From the NCBI RefSeq assembly GCF_900291985.1, contig NZ_LT985980.1, forward strand, positions 2,510,001 through 2,574,000: a DNA stretch of 64,000 bases, given 5' to 3'. Under the pieces are notes generated by a model, which saw only the letters and a program-made list of their open reading frames with translations, had not been told where the DNA came from and made no database searches. Positions 34,421-43,746 of the stretch are shown in pieces; within the stretch, counting starts at the first letter, position 1, and every line of letters begins with the position of its first letter. The DNA comes from Lysinibacillus timonensis. Lineage in GTDB: Bacteria; Bacillota; Bacilli; Bacillales_A; Planococcaceae. A program made the translations under genes and the position numbers.

Positions 34421-36073
34421 TTATTCTTTCATGTGTATTTCGCCATTCTTATAGGTCATTTGTTCTGGATAACGTAAATTGATTGCATAATCCTGAATCT
34501 CCTGCGAAGGCTCTTTAGTAGCTAAAGAAACGATAATGTTAGCTGCAAAGGCTGCAATTGCGCCAAATACACCTGCACCTGTATCAATAATACCTAAGAT
34601 CGTAAAGCCACCGTATTTAGCAGCAAAGATATATGCTAATGTTACACCTAAACCTACTAGTAAACCTGCAATAACCCCTTTTGAATTACTACGTTTCCAC
34701 CAAACACCTAATACTAGTGCTGGGAAGAAGGTACCTGTTGCAAGTGCGAATGCCCATGCAACAATTTGTGTAATCGCCCCAGGAGGGTTAAGAGCAACTA
34801 AACCAGCAAGGAACGTTGCAACTACAATTGTAATACGTCCAACATTTAATCGTTGTTTATCCGTTGCATCTGGTTTAATAATTCGATAATAAATGTCATG
34901 TGCAAAAGCAGATGAAATAGCAATTAACAAACCGCCAGCAGTAGATAATGCAGCAGCCATAGCACCAGCCGCCACTAAACCGATTACAAATACACCTAGA
35001 TTCGCAATTTCAGGAGTAGCCATTACAACGATATCGTTTGCGATCACTAGCTCTTTCCACTGAAGTATTCCGTCACCGTTTTGGTCGGCAACTTTTAATA
35101 ATCCTGTATCAACCCATGTCTTCGTCCAAGCTGGGAGTTCTGCAATTTTGCCTCCAGCTACTTGTGTCATTAAAATGAATCGAGAGAATGCAGCATAAGC
35201 AGGAGCTGAGAAGTATAATAGCGAGATGAATAGTAACGCCCAAGCGCCTGACCAACGAGCAGCCTTCATTGTAGATACTGTGTAGAAACGGGCGATAACG
35301 TGAGGAAGACCTGCTGTACCTGCCATTAAAGTAAACATAAGTGCAAGGAACTGCCATTTTGAACCATTTTCAAAAGGAGCAAAGTACTCAGAGAATCCTA
35401 AAGCCTTATCAAGCTCACCAAGCTCACTTACTATATGACCGTAAGATAACCATGGCAATGGATTACCTGTAATTTGAAGTGACATAAAGATAACTGGAAC
35501 AAGGTATGCAACAATTAATACGATGTATTGAGCAACTTGTGTCCATGTAATTCCTTTCATACCACCAAAACCAGCATAAATCGCAATTAAAACTACACCA
35601 ATCATTGTTCCTAGACCTGCGTCAATTTGGAACAATCGTCCGATTACTACCCCAGATCCAGATAATTGACCGATGGAGTAGGTAAAACTAATGATCATCG
35701 TACAGATAGCAGCAATAATAAGCGCAGTATTACTCTTGAATCGGTCACCAATGAATTCTGGGACTGTATAACTACCAGATTTTCTCAACTGTGGTGCAAG
35801 TAAGAATGTTAAGAGTAAATAACCACCAGTCCACCCCATAATATATGCTAATCCATCGTAACCAAGGACCATGATGGTACCAGCCATACCTATGAAAGAA
35901 GCAGCACTCATCCAGTCAGCACCAATTGCCATACCGTTATATAATGGTGGTACACCGCGTCCGGCAACATAGAAATCAGAAGTTTCTTTCGCTTTATTAT
36001 AAACCGCAATCCAAATATACAATGCGAATGTAGTTAAAATAATCGCTAGCGAAACTAAAAATTGTGTATCCAA
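34421..36073 (-). CDS. Sodium:solute symporter, large subunit (VC_2705/ActP-like)
   Basis: A 550-residue LeuT-fold symporter with about 13 helices. Family text includes YVAGRGVPPLYNGMAIGADWMSAASFIGMAG, the substrate/sodium site region. An unusual insert between helices carries a canonical 12-residue EF-hand loop, DQNGDGILQWKE, encoded at 35051-35086. The DUF4212 small subunit is immediately upstream, a pairing typical of this subfamily, thought to move acetate or other short carboxylates. Substrate is inferred from family only. Confidence 0.9.
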   Translation of the reverse strand: MDTQFLVSLAIILTTFALYIWIAVYNKAKETSDFYVAGRGVPPLYNGMAIGADWMSAASFIGMAGTIMVLGYDGLAYIMGWTGGYLLLTFLLAPQLRKSGSYTVPEFIGDRFKSNTALIIAAICTMIISFTYSIGQLSGSGVVIGRLFQIDAGLGTMIGVVLIAIYAGFGGMKGITWTQVAQYIVLIVAYLVPVIFMSLQITGNPLPWLSYGHIVSELGELDKALGFSEYFAPFENGSKWQFLALMFTLMAGTAGLPHVIARFYTVSTMKAARWSGAWALLFISLLYFSAPAYAAFSRFILMTQVAGGKIAELPAWTKTWVDTGLLKVADQNGDGILQWKELVIANDIVVMATPEIANLGVFVIGLVAAGAMAAALSTAGGLLIAISSAFAHDIYYRIIKPDATDKQRLNVGRITIVVATFLAGLVALNPPGAITQIVAWAFALATGTFFPALVLGVWWKRSNSKGVIAGLLVGLGVTLAYIFAAKYGGFTILGIIDTGAGVFGAIAAFAANIIVSLATKEPSQEIQDYAINLRYPEQMTYKNGEIHMKE

Positions 36074-36104
36074 TAGTCATCCCCCTTTTCTATAAAAATT
36101 CCTC

Positions 36105-36407
36105 TTAATGCTCTTGAGTTGTTTGTCTACCAATTTCTTCATTGATGCTGTCATTGATTCCATACTTTTTATCGATTTTATCCCCGATAATGGCATTAAC
36201 GAACAGTAAAATAATAAATGTAGCTAAAGCACCTTGTGCCCCCATAAAGTAATGGAATGGAAATCCGTTAAATGTAAATGTACTTAATGGTTCAGCAATT
36301 GCTACTGCGCCGAACGATACAAGAGCCCAGATAATGAAATAGATAATCATATATTTTGTTTTTTCACGGAAGTAAGCATCTGCAACGCTCTTATCGATTT
36401 TTTTCAT
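36105..36407 (-). CDS. Sodium:solute symporter small subunit, DUF4212
   Basis: A 100-residue protein with two membrane helices and the family pattern D-A-Y-F-R-E-K-T-K-Y-M near the N-terminus, a first helix IIYFIIWALVSFGAVAI and a second after FHYFMGAQGA. It always accompanies VC_2705-type symporters. The large-subunit gene begins 31 bases downstream. A GGGGGGAAAAGG stretch precedes the ATG. Confidence 0.9.
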   Translation of the reverse strand: MKKIDKSVADAYFREKTKYMIIYFIIWALVSFGAVAIAEPLSTFTFNGFPFHYFMGAQGALATFIILLFVNAIIGDKIDKKYGINDSINEEIGRQTTQEH

Positions 36408-36646
36408 CCTTTTCCCCCCTATTAATAAATTTCCCCAGTTACCTCGCCAAGACGAAATTAATGTATTGATTTGTAGAACATCCCTCCCTTGCTCTCAAAA
36501 CTAGTGATCTCATGGTCATTAGTTTTTTAGAATAATATTTTCACTTGGTCTCCTAAATACAAAGACAAAGGGAAAAACTGCTTGTGGTATCAATAGGCAT
36601 ACAAAATAATAGGGCAATTTTACTTATACGAAGTTAAGAGGAATAG

Positions 36647-36823
36647 TTATTGTAAACTAAAAATAAATTTAACAGTTTCGATAAAAGGTAATGGTACAAG
36701 AGCGATTTGTACAATGAAGTAGACAATGAAGGCGATTACAGGAATAGTTAATAAGATCATTCTCTTCAGCTTAAATGCAATAAATAAACAGAGTCCAGCT
36801 AGAATGATAAACGCGAGAAACAT
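36647..36823 (-). CDS. Small two-helix membrane protein
   Basis: A 58-residue hydrophobic protein with two probable membrane segments (FLAFIILAGLCLFIAF and LLTIPVIAFIVYFIVQIALV). The start is ATG 36823, 8 bases after AAGGAGG; TTG 36829 is too close to that site. It is upstream of the symporter operon in the same direction but 240 bases away. No family recognised. Confidence 0.7.
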   Translation of the reverse strand: MFLAFIILAGLCLFIAFKLKRMILLTIPVIAFIVYFIVQIALVPLPFIETVKFIFSLQ

Positions 36824-37073
36824 AGGCAATTCCTCCTTGGTATTTGCTATGATAATTGTTTTTTTAAATCTATGATAAAAGGAGGAATATTATTATCACC
36901 AATTAGTAAAAAATGTCATAAAAATATAAAAAGATTAGAGTATATAAATGTTCTAAAACCTAGAAAGTGTCACCTAATGCTGGTTTAAAGCAGAAAAGAA
37001 CTAATTTAAAAGAGTTACTTAAAAGTAATTTACGAGCATGTTTTTGCTAATCTAGTTTGGTTCGATATAAAAA

Positions 37074-37099
37074 CCCTCTTCGCAACGGTTCGAAGAGGG
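37074..37099 (-). terminator. Terminator of the 37114-37821 gene
   Basis: A perfect 9-bp stem (37074-37082 with 37091-37099). On the minus strand it is followed by TTTTTATAT. Confidence 0.88.
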
Positions 37100-37113
37100 A
37101 TATGTTCTGACTA

Positions 37114-37821
37114 TTAATTTAAGTATTTAATAAAGTATTCAGCCATCTGATGTTTTGATAGTTTCAGTTTTCTCATTAATCCAGAACAATTTGATAAAAT
37201 TATGTCAGATCCTTCAGATTGGACAAATTGCACATGATAATTCGCTTGTAACATTTCAGCAAAATCCAATTTTTCCCTTGAGTAACATTGGTCGCCGCGG
37301 TAAAAACGCCCCATTTCTGTATATAAATCATCAAAAAACAGCTCAAATAATTCACTTTTATTAATAAGATTACGGTAAGCACTTAGATTGGCTGGTGCCT
37401 CTTTCGCATAAATATCCTTAAAAACAATACGAATGATATCTTCAGGATCGATTAAATCACATTCTGATTCTTCAATTTTCCAAAGCGGAGTGGTGAATAA
37501 TGGACTGGAATGAACCGTTTGTACGTTCTTTAATTCATTACGGTAAAACTTTTTTAAAACAACTCCATTATTTGTCACATAAAGAACTTCGTAATGAAAA
37601 ATTGTATCTGTATCCCAGTCATGCTCCTCATCAAGAATTGCATAACTTTCACCGTATAAAATCTCCGCCATCATGATTGTAGGAGGATAACTTACCTTAG
37701 AAGTTTGATTTTTTGAATAACCATAATACCGAATGTAAAGATTATGAATATCCTGTTTATCTGGATTTACTAAGCAAAGGCTATAGTCTCTTTTAGGGAT
37801 TACAAACTCAAGTATTTTCAT
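37114..37821 (-). CDS. Hypothetical protein, 235 residues
   Basis: Soluble, acidic and aromatic-rich protein with no signal peptide. A charged linker (LDEEHDWDTDT) divides an N-terminal beta-rich half from a helical C-terminal half ending LMRKLKLSKHQMAEYFIKYLN, which could be a small helix-turn-helix. I do not recognise a family. GAGGAG lies close before the ATG, and a clean terminator follows, so it is a monocistronic gene. Confidence 0.75.
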   Translation of the reverse strand: MKILEFVIPKRDYSLCLVNPDKQDIHNLYIRYYGYSKNQTSKVSYPPTIMMAEILYGESYAILDEEHDWDTDTIFHYEVLYVTNNGVVLKKFYRNELKNVQTVHSSPLFTTPLWKIEESECDLIDPEDIIRIVFKDIYAKEAPANLSAYRNLINKSELFELFFDDLYTEMGRFYRGDQCYSREKLDFAEMLQANYHVQFVQSEGSDIILSNCSGLMRKLKLSKHQMAEYFIKYLN

Positions 37822-38180
37822 CAGCTCCTCATGTTGATAGTCAGAAAGATATGTAACTTAAAAGTTGAAATACTACTTAAAAACTCAAAAAGATACTGAC
37901 TTTAAATACATATTCATGTTTTTATGCATTATTCATAATTAGATAAAAAAATCACATAAAATGTTCATCTATTATATTGTTACTTTTTGCATTTCCAGAC
38001 TCTAAGTAATCATCTACTAGTGCCTTTGACTATCCCTCTGAGAATCCCTTTGGCTATCCTTAATGAAAAATTTTTGGGCTCTAATCAATGAAATAGACAT
38101 TTTCATTAGGGATAGACAACCTTAATAGGCGCATTACTTCAACATAAATTGTAGATAGCTTAAGAAGAAAGGGGGTAAAT
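37822..38180. other. Divergent intergenic region
   Basis: About 360 A/T-rich bases. A weak direct repeat, CCTTTGACTATCCC and CCTTTGGCTATCCT, occurs around 38023-38062. No gene or hairpin stands out. Confidence 0.45.
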
Positions 38181-38654
38181 TTGTTGTATCCTTTTGATTA
38201 TGATGATGACTATTTCGTTCAATTTGATGATGATAACCGTGGAAGAGGTCGCGGACGTGGAAGGGACGATTCTCCGAATTTCCCAGGCGGATTCCCAGGC
38301 GGATTCCCAGGCGGATTCCCAGGCGGATTCCCAGGTGGATTCCCGAATACTCCAGGCGGTTTCCCAGGTGGGGGCAATCAATTAACACCACCAACAGCTC
38401 CACCACCAAGCTTTACACCTCAATCTTTTACAACGACTCAACAACAAGAGTTTTCTCGACGTGGTGGTGTTGGTGGGATTAGACGTTGTATGTTCCGTAA
38501 TACCTTTGTTTGGATGAGAAATGGTAATAGCTTCTGGTTCTTCCCAATGTTGATTATGGGTAATTCAATCGTTGGGTTCCGTTGGAGAGGGAGAAGAGGT
38601 TGGGTTTTTGACTCACTGAACCGTAACAATATTATTTTCTTCCAATGTTATTAA
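38181..38654 (+). CDS. F-P-G-G repeat protein with aromatic/basic tail
   Basis: A 157-residue protein in three parts: an acidic/aromatic start (YPFDYDDDYFVQFDDDN) with an R-G-R-G-R-G-R run, a P-G-G-F repeat block encoded by a 12-bp minisatellite, and a C-terminal part rich in Trp, Phe and Arg (FVWMRNGNSFWFFPMLIMGNS). The C-terminal portion resembles short surface or coat-associated proteins of spore formers, but I cannot name a family. The TTG at 38181 follows AAAGGGGG; TTG 38184 is equally possible. No signal peptide. Confidence 0.7.
   Translation: MLYPFDYDDDYFVQFDDDNRGRGRGRGRDDSPNFPGGFPGGFPGGFPGGFPGGFPNTPGGFPGGGNQLTPPTAPPPSFTPQSFTTTQQQEFSRRGGVGGIRRCMFRNTFVWMRNGNSFWFFPMLIMGNSIVGFRWRGRRGWVFDSLNRNNIIFFQCY
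38279..38338 (+). repeat. 12-bp tandem repeat, five units
   Basis: TTCCCAGGCGGA repeated four times exactly, with a fifth copy differing by one base (TTCCCAGGTGGA), then degenerate units. Each unit encodes F-P-G-G, so copy-number change keeps the frame. Confidence 0.95.
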
Positions 38655-38708
38655 TCTAAACATACGTATAAATTCCTCCCAAATAATATATAGTAAATGC
38701 TTTTCATA

Positions 38709-38735
38709 GGGTGAGATTATTCTCACTCTTTTTTT
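38709..38735 (+). terminator. Terminator of the F-P-G-G protein gene, intron target site
   Basis: Stem GTGAGA/TCTCAC with loop TTAT, followed by a CT then a run of seven T. The group II intron starts immediately after TTTTTTTA. Confidence 0.85.
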
Positions 38736-38736
38736 A

Positions 38737-40628
38737 GTGTGCCCGGCATGGGCTACAACTTGGTGGTGAAAGTCCACTACAGGCTTGGCAGTAGGAACTG
38801 TTAGCTGATGGCAAGGGTGTCCACCGTGAGGTGGAATCTGAAGGAAGCCGGAGGCAAAATCCCGAACTGACGGACAGAAACTATATATAAGGCTGAATTG
38901 GAATGGACGAGTTTGCTAAACAAAACGAAGTCCAATACTGCACGAGTTCCATACAGTAAATATAGCAGTTACATGGGAGGAAGGTTGTAGCTCTTACCCG
39001 GGGAGGTCTTACAAGGGTTCCCGACAAGAGAGATGGAATATCTCACAGGAACAAGCTTACCAGTGATGGCAAGCTGAATTGTAAGAAGTCAGCAGAGGTC
39101 ATAGTAGTTTCTCTGAAATGAAGGACTGAACAATAGCAATCTTGAAGAATTACGGAGGTGATGGCAGTGCAAAGACCGCAGAAAACATCGCAAGATGGCT
39201 GTTTGCAAAGGGATAAGTTGGAAACTGAAGAGTATGCAAGAGTGTGTAGTCCTGCCGTTAAAGAAGTAGGTCAACAAGATGGTATCGATTTAATTGATAA
39301 AGTAATTGATAGTAATAATCTTTTCAGAGCATGTAAGAAGGTTAAAGCCAACAAAGGTGCGCCTGGAATAGATGGAATGACAGTAGATGAACTTTTTGGT
39401 CATGTCAGTAAATACCTACCCCATCTTAAGAGAAAACTGAAAGATGGCTCATATAAGCCTCTTCCAGTCAAACGGGTTGAAATCCCGAAGGCGGATGGTA
39501 CAAAACGAAAATTAGGCATTCCATGTGTTAGAGACCGTATGGTCCAACAAGCAATATATCAAGTAATAGGTGGAATAATAGACCCGAAATTTTCCGATTC
39601 AAGTTTTGGTTTTCGACCAAATAGAAACCAACACCAAGCCATAAAGAAATCTATCAAATACTATGAACAAGGCTATAAAGTGGTAGTGGATTGTGATCTC
39701 AAAAGTTACTTTGACACCATTAACCATCAAAAGCTAATGGAATACCTCAAGGAATTCATTAAAGATAAAATTATATTAAAGCTAATTTGGAAATTTCTTA
39801 AAAGCGGAATATTAGAGAATGGCTTTACCAAACCAACTGAATTCGGTGCGCCTCAAGGCGGTGTACTTTCACCAATTCTTAGTAATGTTTATTTAAATCA
39901 GTTAGATATAGAACTGGAGGAAAGAGGACATAAATTCGTTCGCTTTGCGGATGATTTTTGCATCTACGTTAAAAGTAAACGAGCTGGTGAACGTGTCCTT
40001 GATAGCATTACAAAGTTTTTGGAGAAGGAACTGAAGCTGACAGTTAATAAAACTAAAAGTAAGGTGGGGTCTCCGACCAAACTAAAATTTTTAGGTTTCT
40101 GTATCCACAGTACATCTAAAAGTACAGGATGTAGACCACACCACTCCGCGAAGAAAAGATTCAGAGATAAACTAAAATATAAAACTAGACGAAATCGTAC
40201 TGGTAAATTTGAGGATATCGTTAAAGAAATTAATCAAGTTACGGTTGGATGGATAAATTACTATGGCATTGGTTTAATGAAAATGTTCATTCAAGATATG
40301 AGAAAGTGGCTAAACCATCGGTTAAGGCAACTTATTTGGAAAAGGTGGAAGAAAGTCAAGACAAGGTACTATCAACTTAGGAGATTAGGTATCCAACACA
40401 ATGAAGCCTGGAAAGTAGCGAATACCCGTAAGGGTTATTGGAGAATTTCAGGAAGTGAAACTCTACATAAAGCTATTAGAACAAAAACGCTCATCAAATG
40501 GGGAATAAAGGACCTTAATTATTTGTATGAGCGTCGATACTTAAGTTATTGAACCGCCGTATACGGAACCGTACGTACGGTGGTGTGAGAGGTCGACTAG
40601 CCAATTAATGGCTAGTTTCCTACTCGAT
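38737..40628 (+). mobile_element. Group II intron, class C type, copy 1 (1892 bp)
   Basis: Starts GTGTGCCCGGCATGGG, the group IIC 5' end, and ends CCTACTCGAT. A domain V-like hairpin lies at about 40553-40586 and domain VI with a bulged-A region at 40591-40628. A maturase/reverse transcriptase is encoded inside. Its position immediately 3' of a terminator U tract is the known class C insertion preference. The copy at 48099-49990 has the same length; by eye I found two base differences, both synonymous in the protein. Confidence 0.92.
39161..40552 (+). CDS. Group II intron reverse transcriptase/maturase, copy 1
   Basis: Intron-encoded protein of 463 residues that splices and retrotransposes its intron. 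Reverse transcriptase blocks include NKGAPGIDGMTVDE, SFGFRPNRNQHQA, APQGGVLSPILSNVYL and the catalytic FADD (encoded at 39944-39955). A maturase X domain follows, ending with ANTRKGYWRISGSE. There is no HNH endonuclease, as expected for class C. ATG 39161 is very close to GGAGG (39154-39158); GTG 39167 at 8 bases is an equally good start. Confidence 0.93.
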   Translation: MAVQRPQKTSQDGCLQRDKLETEEYARVCSPAVKEVGQQDGIDLIDKVIDSNNLFRACKKVKANKGAPGIDGMTVDELFGHVSKYLPHLKRKLKDGSYKPLPVKRVEIPKADGTKRKLGIPCVRDRMVQQAIYQVIGGIIDPKFSDSSFGFRPNRNQHQAIKKSIKYYEQGYKVVVDCDLKSYFDTINHQKLMEYLKEFIKDKIILKLIWKFLKSGILENGFTKPTEFGAPQGGVLSPILSNVYLNQLDIELEERGHKFVRFADDFCIYVKSKRAGERVLDSITKFLEKELKLTVNKTKSKVGSPTKLKFLGFCIHSTSKSTGCRPHHSAKKRFRDKLKYKTRRNRTGKFEDIVKEINQVTVGWINYYGIGLMKMFIQDMRKWLNHRLRQLIWKRWKKVKTRYYQLRRLGIQHNEAWKVANTRKGYWRISGSETLHKAIRTKTLIKWGIKDLNYLYERRYLSY

Positions 40629-40748
40629 TTGAAACTAACATCGTTACTTCCGTTGCAGTTATAATTATGTTAATAGAAAGTTTTACATGATTATTTAGTT
40701 CTATATTTGTCATTTAAGGAATAAAGCTTATGTGAGGAGGGGGTTGTT

Positions 40749-41237
40749 TTGGAAAACAACATAAAGATTAGAGAAGAGTTGTGGGAGAGTGTTAATGGAT
40801 TAACGGACAAGCAACTTAATAAAGTGGTTGAAGATGGAAAATGGTCAATTGCGCAAGTTTTAGAACATTTATATTTAACAGAAAAGTTGGCGCTCCAGCA
40901 TTTATCTAATGTGATTTGTATTAATGAAACAACTCAAGTGAAATTAAGGAAAATACATTTAGTTGAAGACCGTACACAAAAGGTTAATGCCCCAAGTCTC
41001 TTAATGCCAAGCGACGAGTACCAAACTTTGCATCAGTTAAAGGTAAAATTGCAAAGTACAAGAGAAGCTCTATTCGAAAAGTATAATACATTAAGTGAAA
41101 AGGAATTAAGTGAAAAGGCAATGCCACATCCTGTATTTAAATTTTTAACTATAGGACAATGGATTTCATTTATTGGGTATCATGAAAAAAGACACCTAGG
41201 GCAAATTGAAGAGATTAAGGCGGCTTTATTAACATAA
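40749..41237 (+). CDS. DinB-family protein
   Basis: A 162-residue four-helix-bundle protein of the DinB/YfiT-like group. The metal-binding pattern is visible as one His in VLEHLYLTE (helix 2) and two in GYHEKRHLGQIEEI near the C-terminus. Family members act as metal-dependent thiol transferases or stress proteins. The TTG at 40749 follows GAGGAGGGGG. It follows intron copy 1 and is otherwise isolated. Confidence 0.85.
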   Translation: MENNIKIREELWESVNGLTDKQLNKVVEDGKWSIAQVLEHLYLTEKLALQHLSNVICINETTQVKLRKIHLVEDRTQKVNAPSLLMPSDEYQTLHQLKVKLQSTREALFEKYNTLSEKELSEKAMPHPVFKFLTIGQWISFIGYHEKRHLGQIEEIKAALLT

Positions 41238-41371
41238 TTGCAATTGAAATCTGGCAGGGAGGACGATGAATTACCCTTCTTGCTTTTTTAAGTTTTGTTA
41301 ATAAGTGAGTCATAAATTAAACTACTATATAATGTATGAGCAATAACACTTATTTTAAGGAGGATTGTTTC

Positions 41372-42046
41372 ATGTGCGGTCGTTTTACCCTTTTTGCATC
41401 CTTTAAGAAAATTCTAGAACAATTCGATATTCAACAATCTATTGAAGAGATATTTTACGAGGCAAGTTACAACATAGCACCAACGCATCAAATTCTATCA
41501 ATTATTAATGACGGAACAAAAAATCGGATGGGTTTTTTAAGGTGGGGGTTAATACCTTCATGGTCGAAAGATGAGAAGATAGCTGTGAAATTAATTAATG
41601 CACGTTCGGAAACAGTAGAAGAAAAACCAAGTTTTAAAAAGTCTTTTTTTGAAAGACGGTGTATTATTCCGATGGATTCCTTTTATGAGTGGAAAAGAGA
41701 AGGGAAAATGAAAATACCCATGAGGATCAAAATGAAGGATGATTCTTTATTTGGAGTAGCCGGGCTATGGGATACATGGAAATCCCCTTCAGGTAAGGCC
41801 ATTCATACATGTACAATTTTAACAACAGAACCTAATCATTTAATGAAAGAAATACATGATCGTATGCCGGTCATTTTACAAAAAGAACAACAACTGTTAT
41901 GGTTAAATCCAAGTATTCAAAATAAAGAACAACTAAAATCCTTATTGGTACCATTTGATGAGGAAAAGATGATCGCATATCAAGTAAGTACGAAAGTCAA
42001 TTCACCAAGGTACAATTCGGAAGAGTTAATCGAAAAAATAGGTTAA
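41372..42046 (+). CDS. SRAP-domain protein (YedK/HMCES family)
   Basis: A 224-residue abasic-site-processing protein that crosslinks to AP sites in single-stranded DNA. Cys2, which must be exposed by removal of Met1, begins the CGRFTLF motif. Other expected active-site residues are in LINARSETVEEKPSF, the FYEWK glutamate and the histidine of IHDRMPVIL. The start is fixed at ATG 41372 by both AAGGAGG and the need for Cys2; codons back to 41336 are not translated. Confidence 0.94.
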   Translation: MCGRFTLFASFKKILEQFDIQQSIEEIFYEASYNIAPTHQILSIINDGTKNRMGFLRWGLIPSWSKDEKIAVKLINARSETVEEKPSFKKSFFERRCIIPMDSFYEWKREGKMKIPMRIKMKDDSLFGVAGLWDTWKSPSGKAIHTCTILTTEPNHLMKEIHDRMPVILQKEQQLLWLNPSIQNKEQLKSLLVPFDEEKMIAYQVSTKVNSPRYNSEELIEKIG

Positions 42047-42123
42047 TGAATTTTAAATTTTATCGAGTACAATACCTCTTTTAGTAAAATATAAATAATA
42101 CAACTTCTAGTGAGGTGTATTAA

Positions 42124-42660
42124 ATGATAAACATCTTATTAATATTATGTTTGCAGTTAGTTTATGTACCGCTGTTAACATTAAGAACCATTTTTTTAGT
42201 AAAAAATATTACGTTTTTAGCTGCTTTAATTGGAACATTGGAAATGCTAATTTACGTTTTTGGTCTTTCGCTTGTATTCAGTGGCGACCAAAATTTATTA
42301 GCGATGGTCGTTTATGCTGTCGGATTTGGTCTGGGTATATTTTTAGGTACGAAAATTGAAAACAAGTTAGCAATAGGATACGTGTATATAACCATTAATA
42401 CGCAAAGTAAAAACCAAGAGTTAATAGATAAGATCCGGTCTAGTGGTTTTGCTCTGACAACTTATGTTGGAGAAGGAAGGGACAGTAATCGTTATAAGTA
42501 TGAAATATTGGCCAAACGTAATCGTGAAAAAGAATTGTTCCAATTAGTTGAATTTATCGAACCGAGAGCATTCATTATTTCTTATGAACCTAAATCTTTT
42601 AAGGGTGGTTTTATGGTCGATCGGATGAGGAAAAACAAGCGAAATAAGGACAATAAATGA
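42124..42660 (+). CDS. UPF0316 / DUF2179 membrane protein, YebE-like
   Basis: A 178-residue protein with three N-terminal membrane helices (about residues 3-70) and a cytoplasmic DUF2179 domain containing GYVYITINTQSKN, the alpha-beta fold described as ligand-binding in YitT-type proteins. The C-terminal tail is strongly basic. Function unknown. GTGAGGTGT precedes the ATG. A terminator follows. Confidence 0.85.
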   Translation: MINILLILCLQLVYVPLLTLRTIFLVKNITFLAALIGTLEMLIYVFGLSLVFSGDQNLLAMVVYAVGFGLGIFLGTKIENKLAIGYVYITINTQSKNQELIDKIRSSGFALTTYVGEGRDSNRYKYEILAKRNREKELFQLVEFIEPRAFIISYEPKSFKGGFMVDRMRKNKRNKDNK

Positions 42661-42693
42661 GATTGCTGAAAGAGACTGGGATAAAACAAAAAA

Positions 42694-42728
42694 CATTATT
42701 TCTTTGACGAGAAAATAATGCTTTTTTT
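42694..42728 (+). terminator. Terminator after the UPF0316 gene
   Basis: An 8-bp A/T-rich stem (42694-42701 with 42713-42720) followed by C and a run of T. Confidence 0.75.
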
Positions 42729-42740
42729 GTATACAGATAA

Positions 42741-42895
42741 TGGATTTCCGTTCTGGGAACGCTATCCGCGGGCCCGGCTCGAGTCTCCTCGTCGCAAGCT
42801 TCTAAAAGGGTCTCGAGGCACGGGCTGTTCACGCAGGTAGCTTCGCTCTGCATCGAAAGCGTAGCGGCAGATGCAATCGCCCCTACACTCCAATC
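42741..42895. repeat. GC-rich intergenic block, probable dispersed repeat
   Basis: In a genome with A/T-rich spacers, this stretch is conspicuously G/C-rich (CCGCGGGCCCGGCTCGAG). It contains a broken inverted repeat: CCCG...CTCGAG at 42773-42783 against CTCGAG...CGGG at 42812-42824. There is no credible gene. The rest of the 42661-42992 gap is A/T-rich and empty apart from the terminator. Confidence 0.5.
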
Positions 42896-42992
42896 AATTT
42901 TTCATACTTATCCGATGATTTTTATCATTGGTAAAGTGCATTTTAAAAAAATCGATTTATGTCTCATCCGCATTTTTTGGACGGTAGATTGT

Positions 42993-43619
42993 TTAAATAC
43001 GAGTATGTTGAATAATTGTTTCATTGTAAGCGGTTACTAGTTGTTGTAAACGTAAAGCTTTATCAGGACCCTCTGGGCAAGGGTGATAGTATTCATTTTC
43101 CTTTGACAAAACTCCGAAAAATGGAATTCCACTATCCGAAATTAACTCTAGCCATTTTTCCTTTTCCTGTTCATAATGAACCCAGCTCTTTTTCTTTTCG
43201 ATCCCCCAGCCTATCATAATCCACGGATGTTGTTGCATTTCAAATAAATTAGGAGGAATGATTGTAGGATATTTCCCCGAAACCTTTAAATGCTCAAATA
43301 ATTCAATAGCATCTCTATTTTTTGTTTTTTTAACATAAAACAAATGATAAATATGAAGTCTTCCATCTAAAGTGGAATGTGTGCTTTTCATAAATTGAAT
43401 GAGCTGTTTCATAGTTTCATCTAGTGATGTTATATCTGTAAATGCACCATTCATAAACAGTTTTTTCCTGGCTTCTCCTTGTAGTTCTGATGAACCTGGA
43501 TTTAACATGACAACTGCACCTAGGGACTTTCTTGATGTACCAAATTGTAAAAATGTGTTTGTTCGGTAAATTTCATCGCCAACCAACTGAAATGTTGCGA
43601 TTGCCTTCATATTACCCAC
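42993..43619 (-). CDS. DUF1643-like protein
   Basis: A 208-residue cytosolic protein. The segment SLGAVVMLNPGSSEL resembles the V-M-L-N-P-S core of DUF1643, and the middle HIYHLFYVKKTKNRDAIELFEHL with a following WIMIGWG fits the same fold. Function unknown. GTG 43619 lies 5 bases after GGGGGT; an ATG at 43610 is the alternative. It is convergent with nothing and separate from the CAP protein gene by a terminator. Confidence 0.65.
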   Translation of the reverse strand: MGNMKAIATFQLVGDEIYRTNTFLQFGTSRKSLGAVVMLNPGSSELQGEARKKLFMNGAFTDITSLDETMKQLIQFMKSTHSTLDGRLHIYHLFYVKKTKNRDAIELFEHLKVSGKYPTIIPPNLFEMQQHPWIMIGWGIEKKKSWVHYEQEKEKWLELISDSGIPFFGVLSKENEYYHPCPEGPDKALRLQQLVTAYNETIIQHTRI

Positions 43620-43710
43620 AAAATACCCCCAATTAAATGTGTTGTCATATATGTTTATTCTTAATAGTTGGGAAATATTAGTTAAGTAGATACGACTTCT
43701 AAAATAAAAA

Positions 43711-43740
43711 GCTCATTTGCCAATAATGAGGCAAATGAGC
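43711..43740 (-). terminator. Terminator of the SLH-CAP gene
   Basis: A perfect 11-bp stem (43711-43721 with 43730-43740), followed on the minus strand by TTTTTATTTT. It overlaps nothing and lies just after the stop codon. Confidence 0.9.
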
Positions 43741-43746
43741 ATCCAA

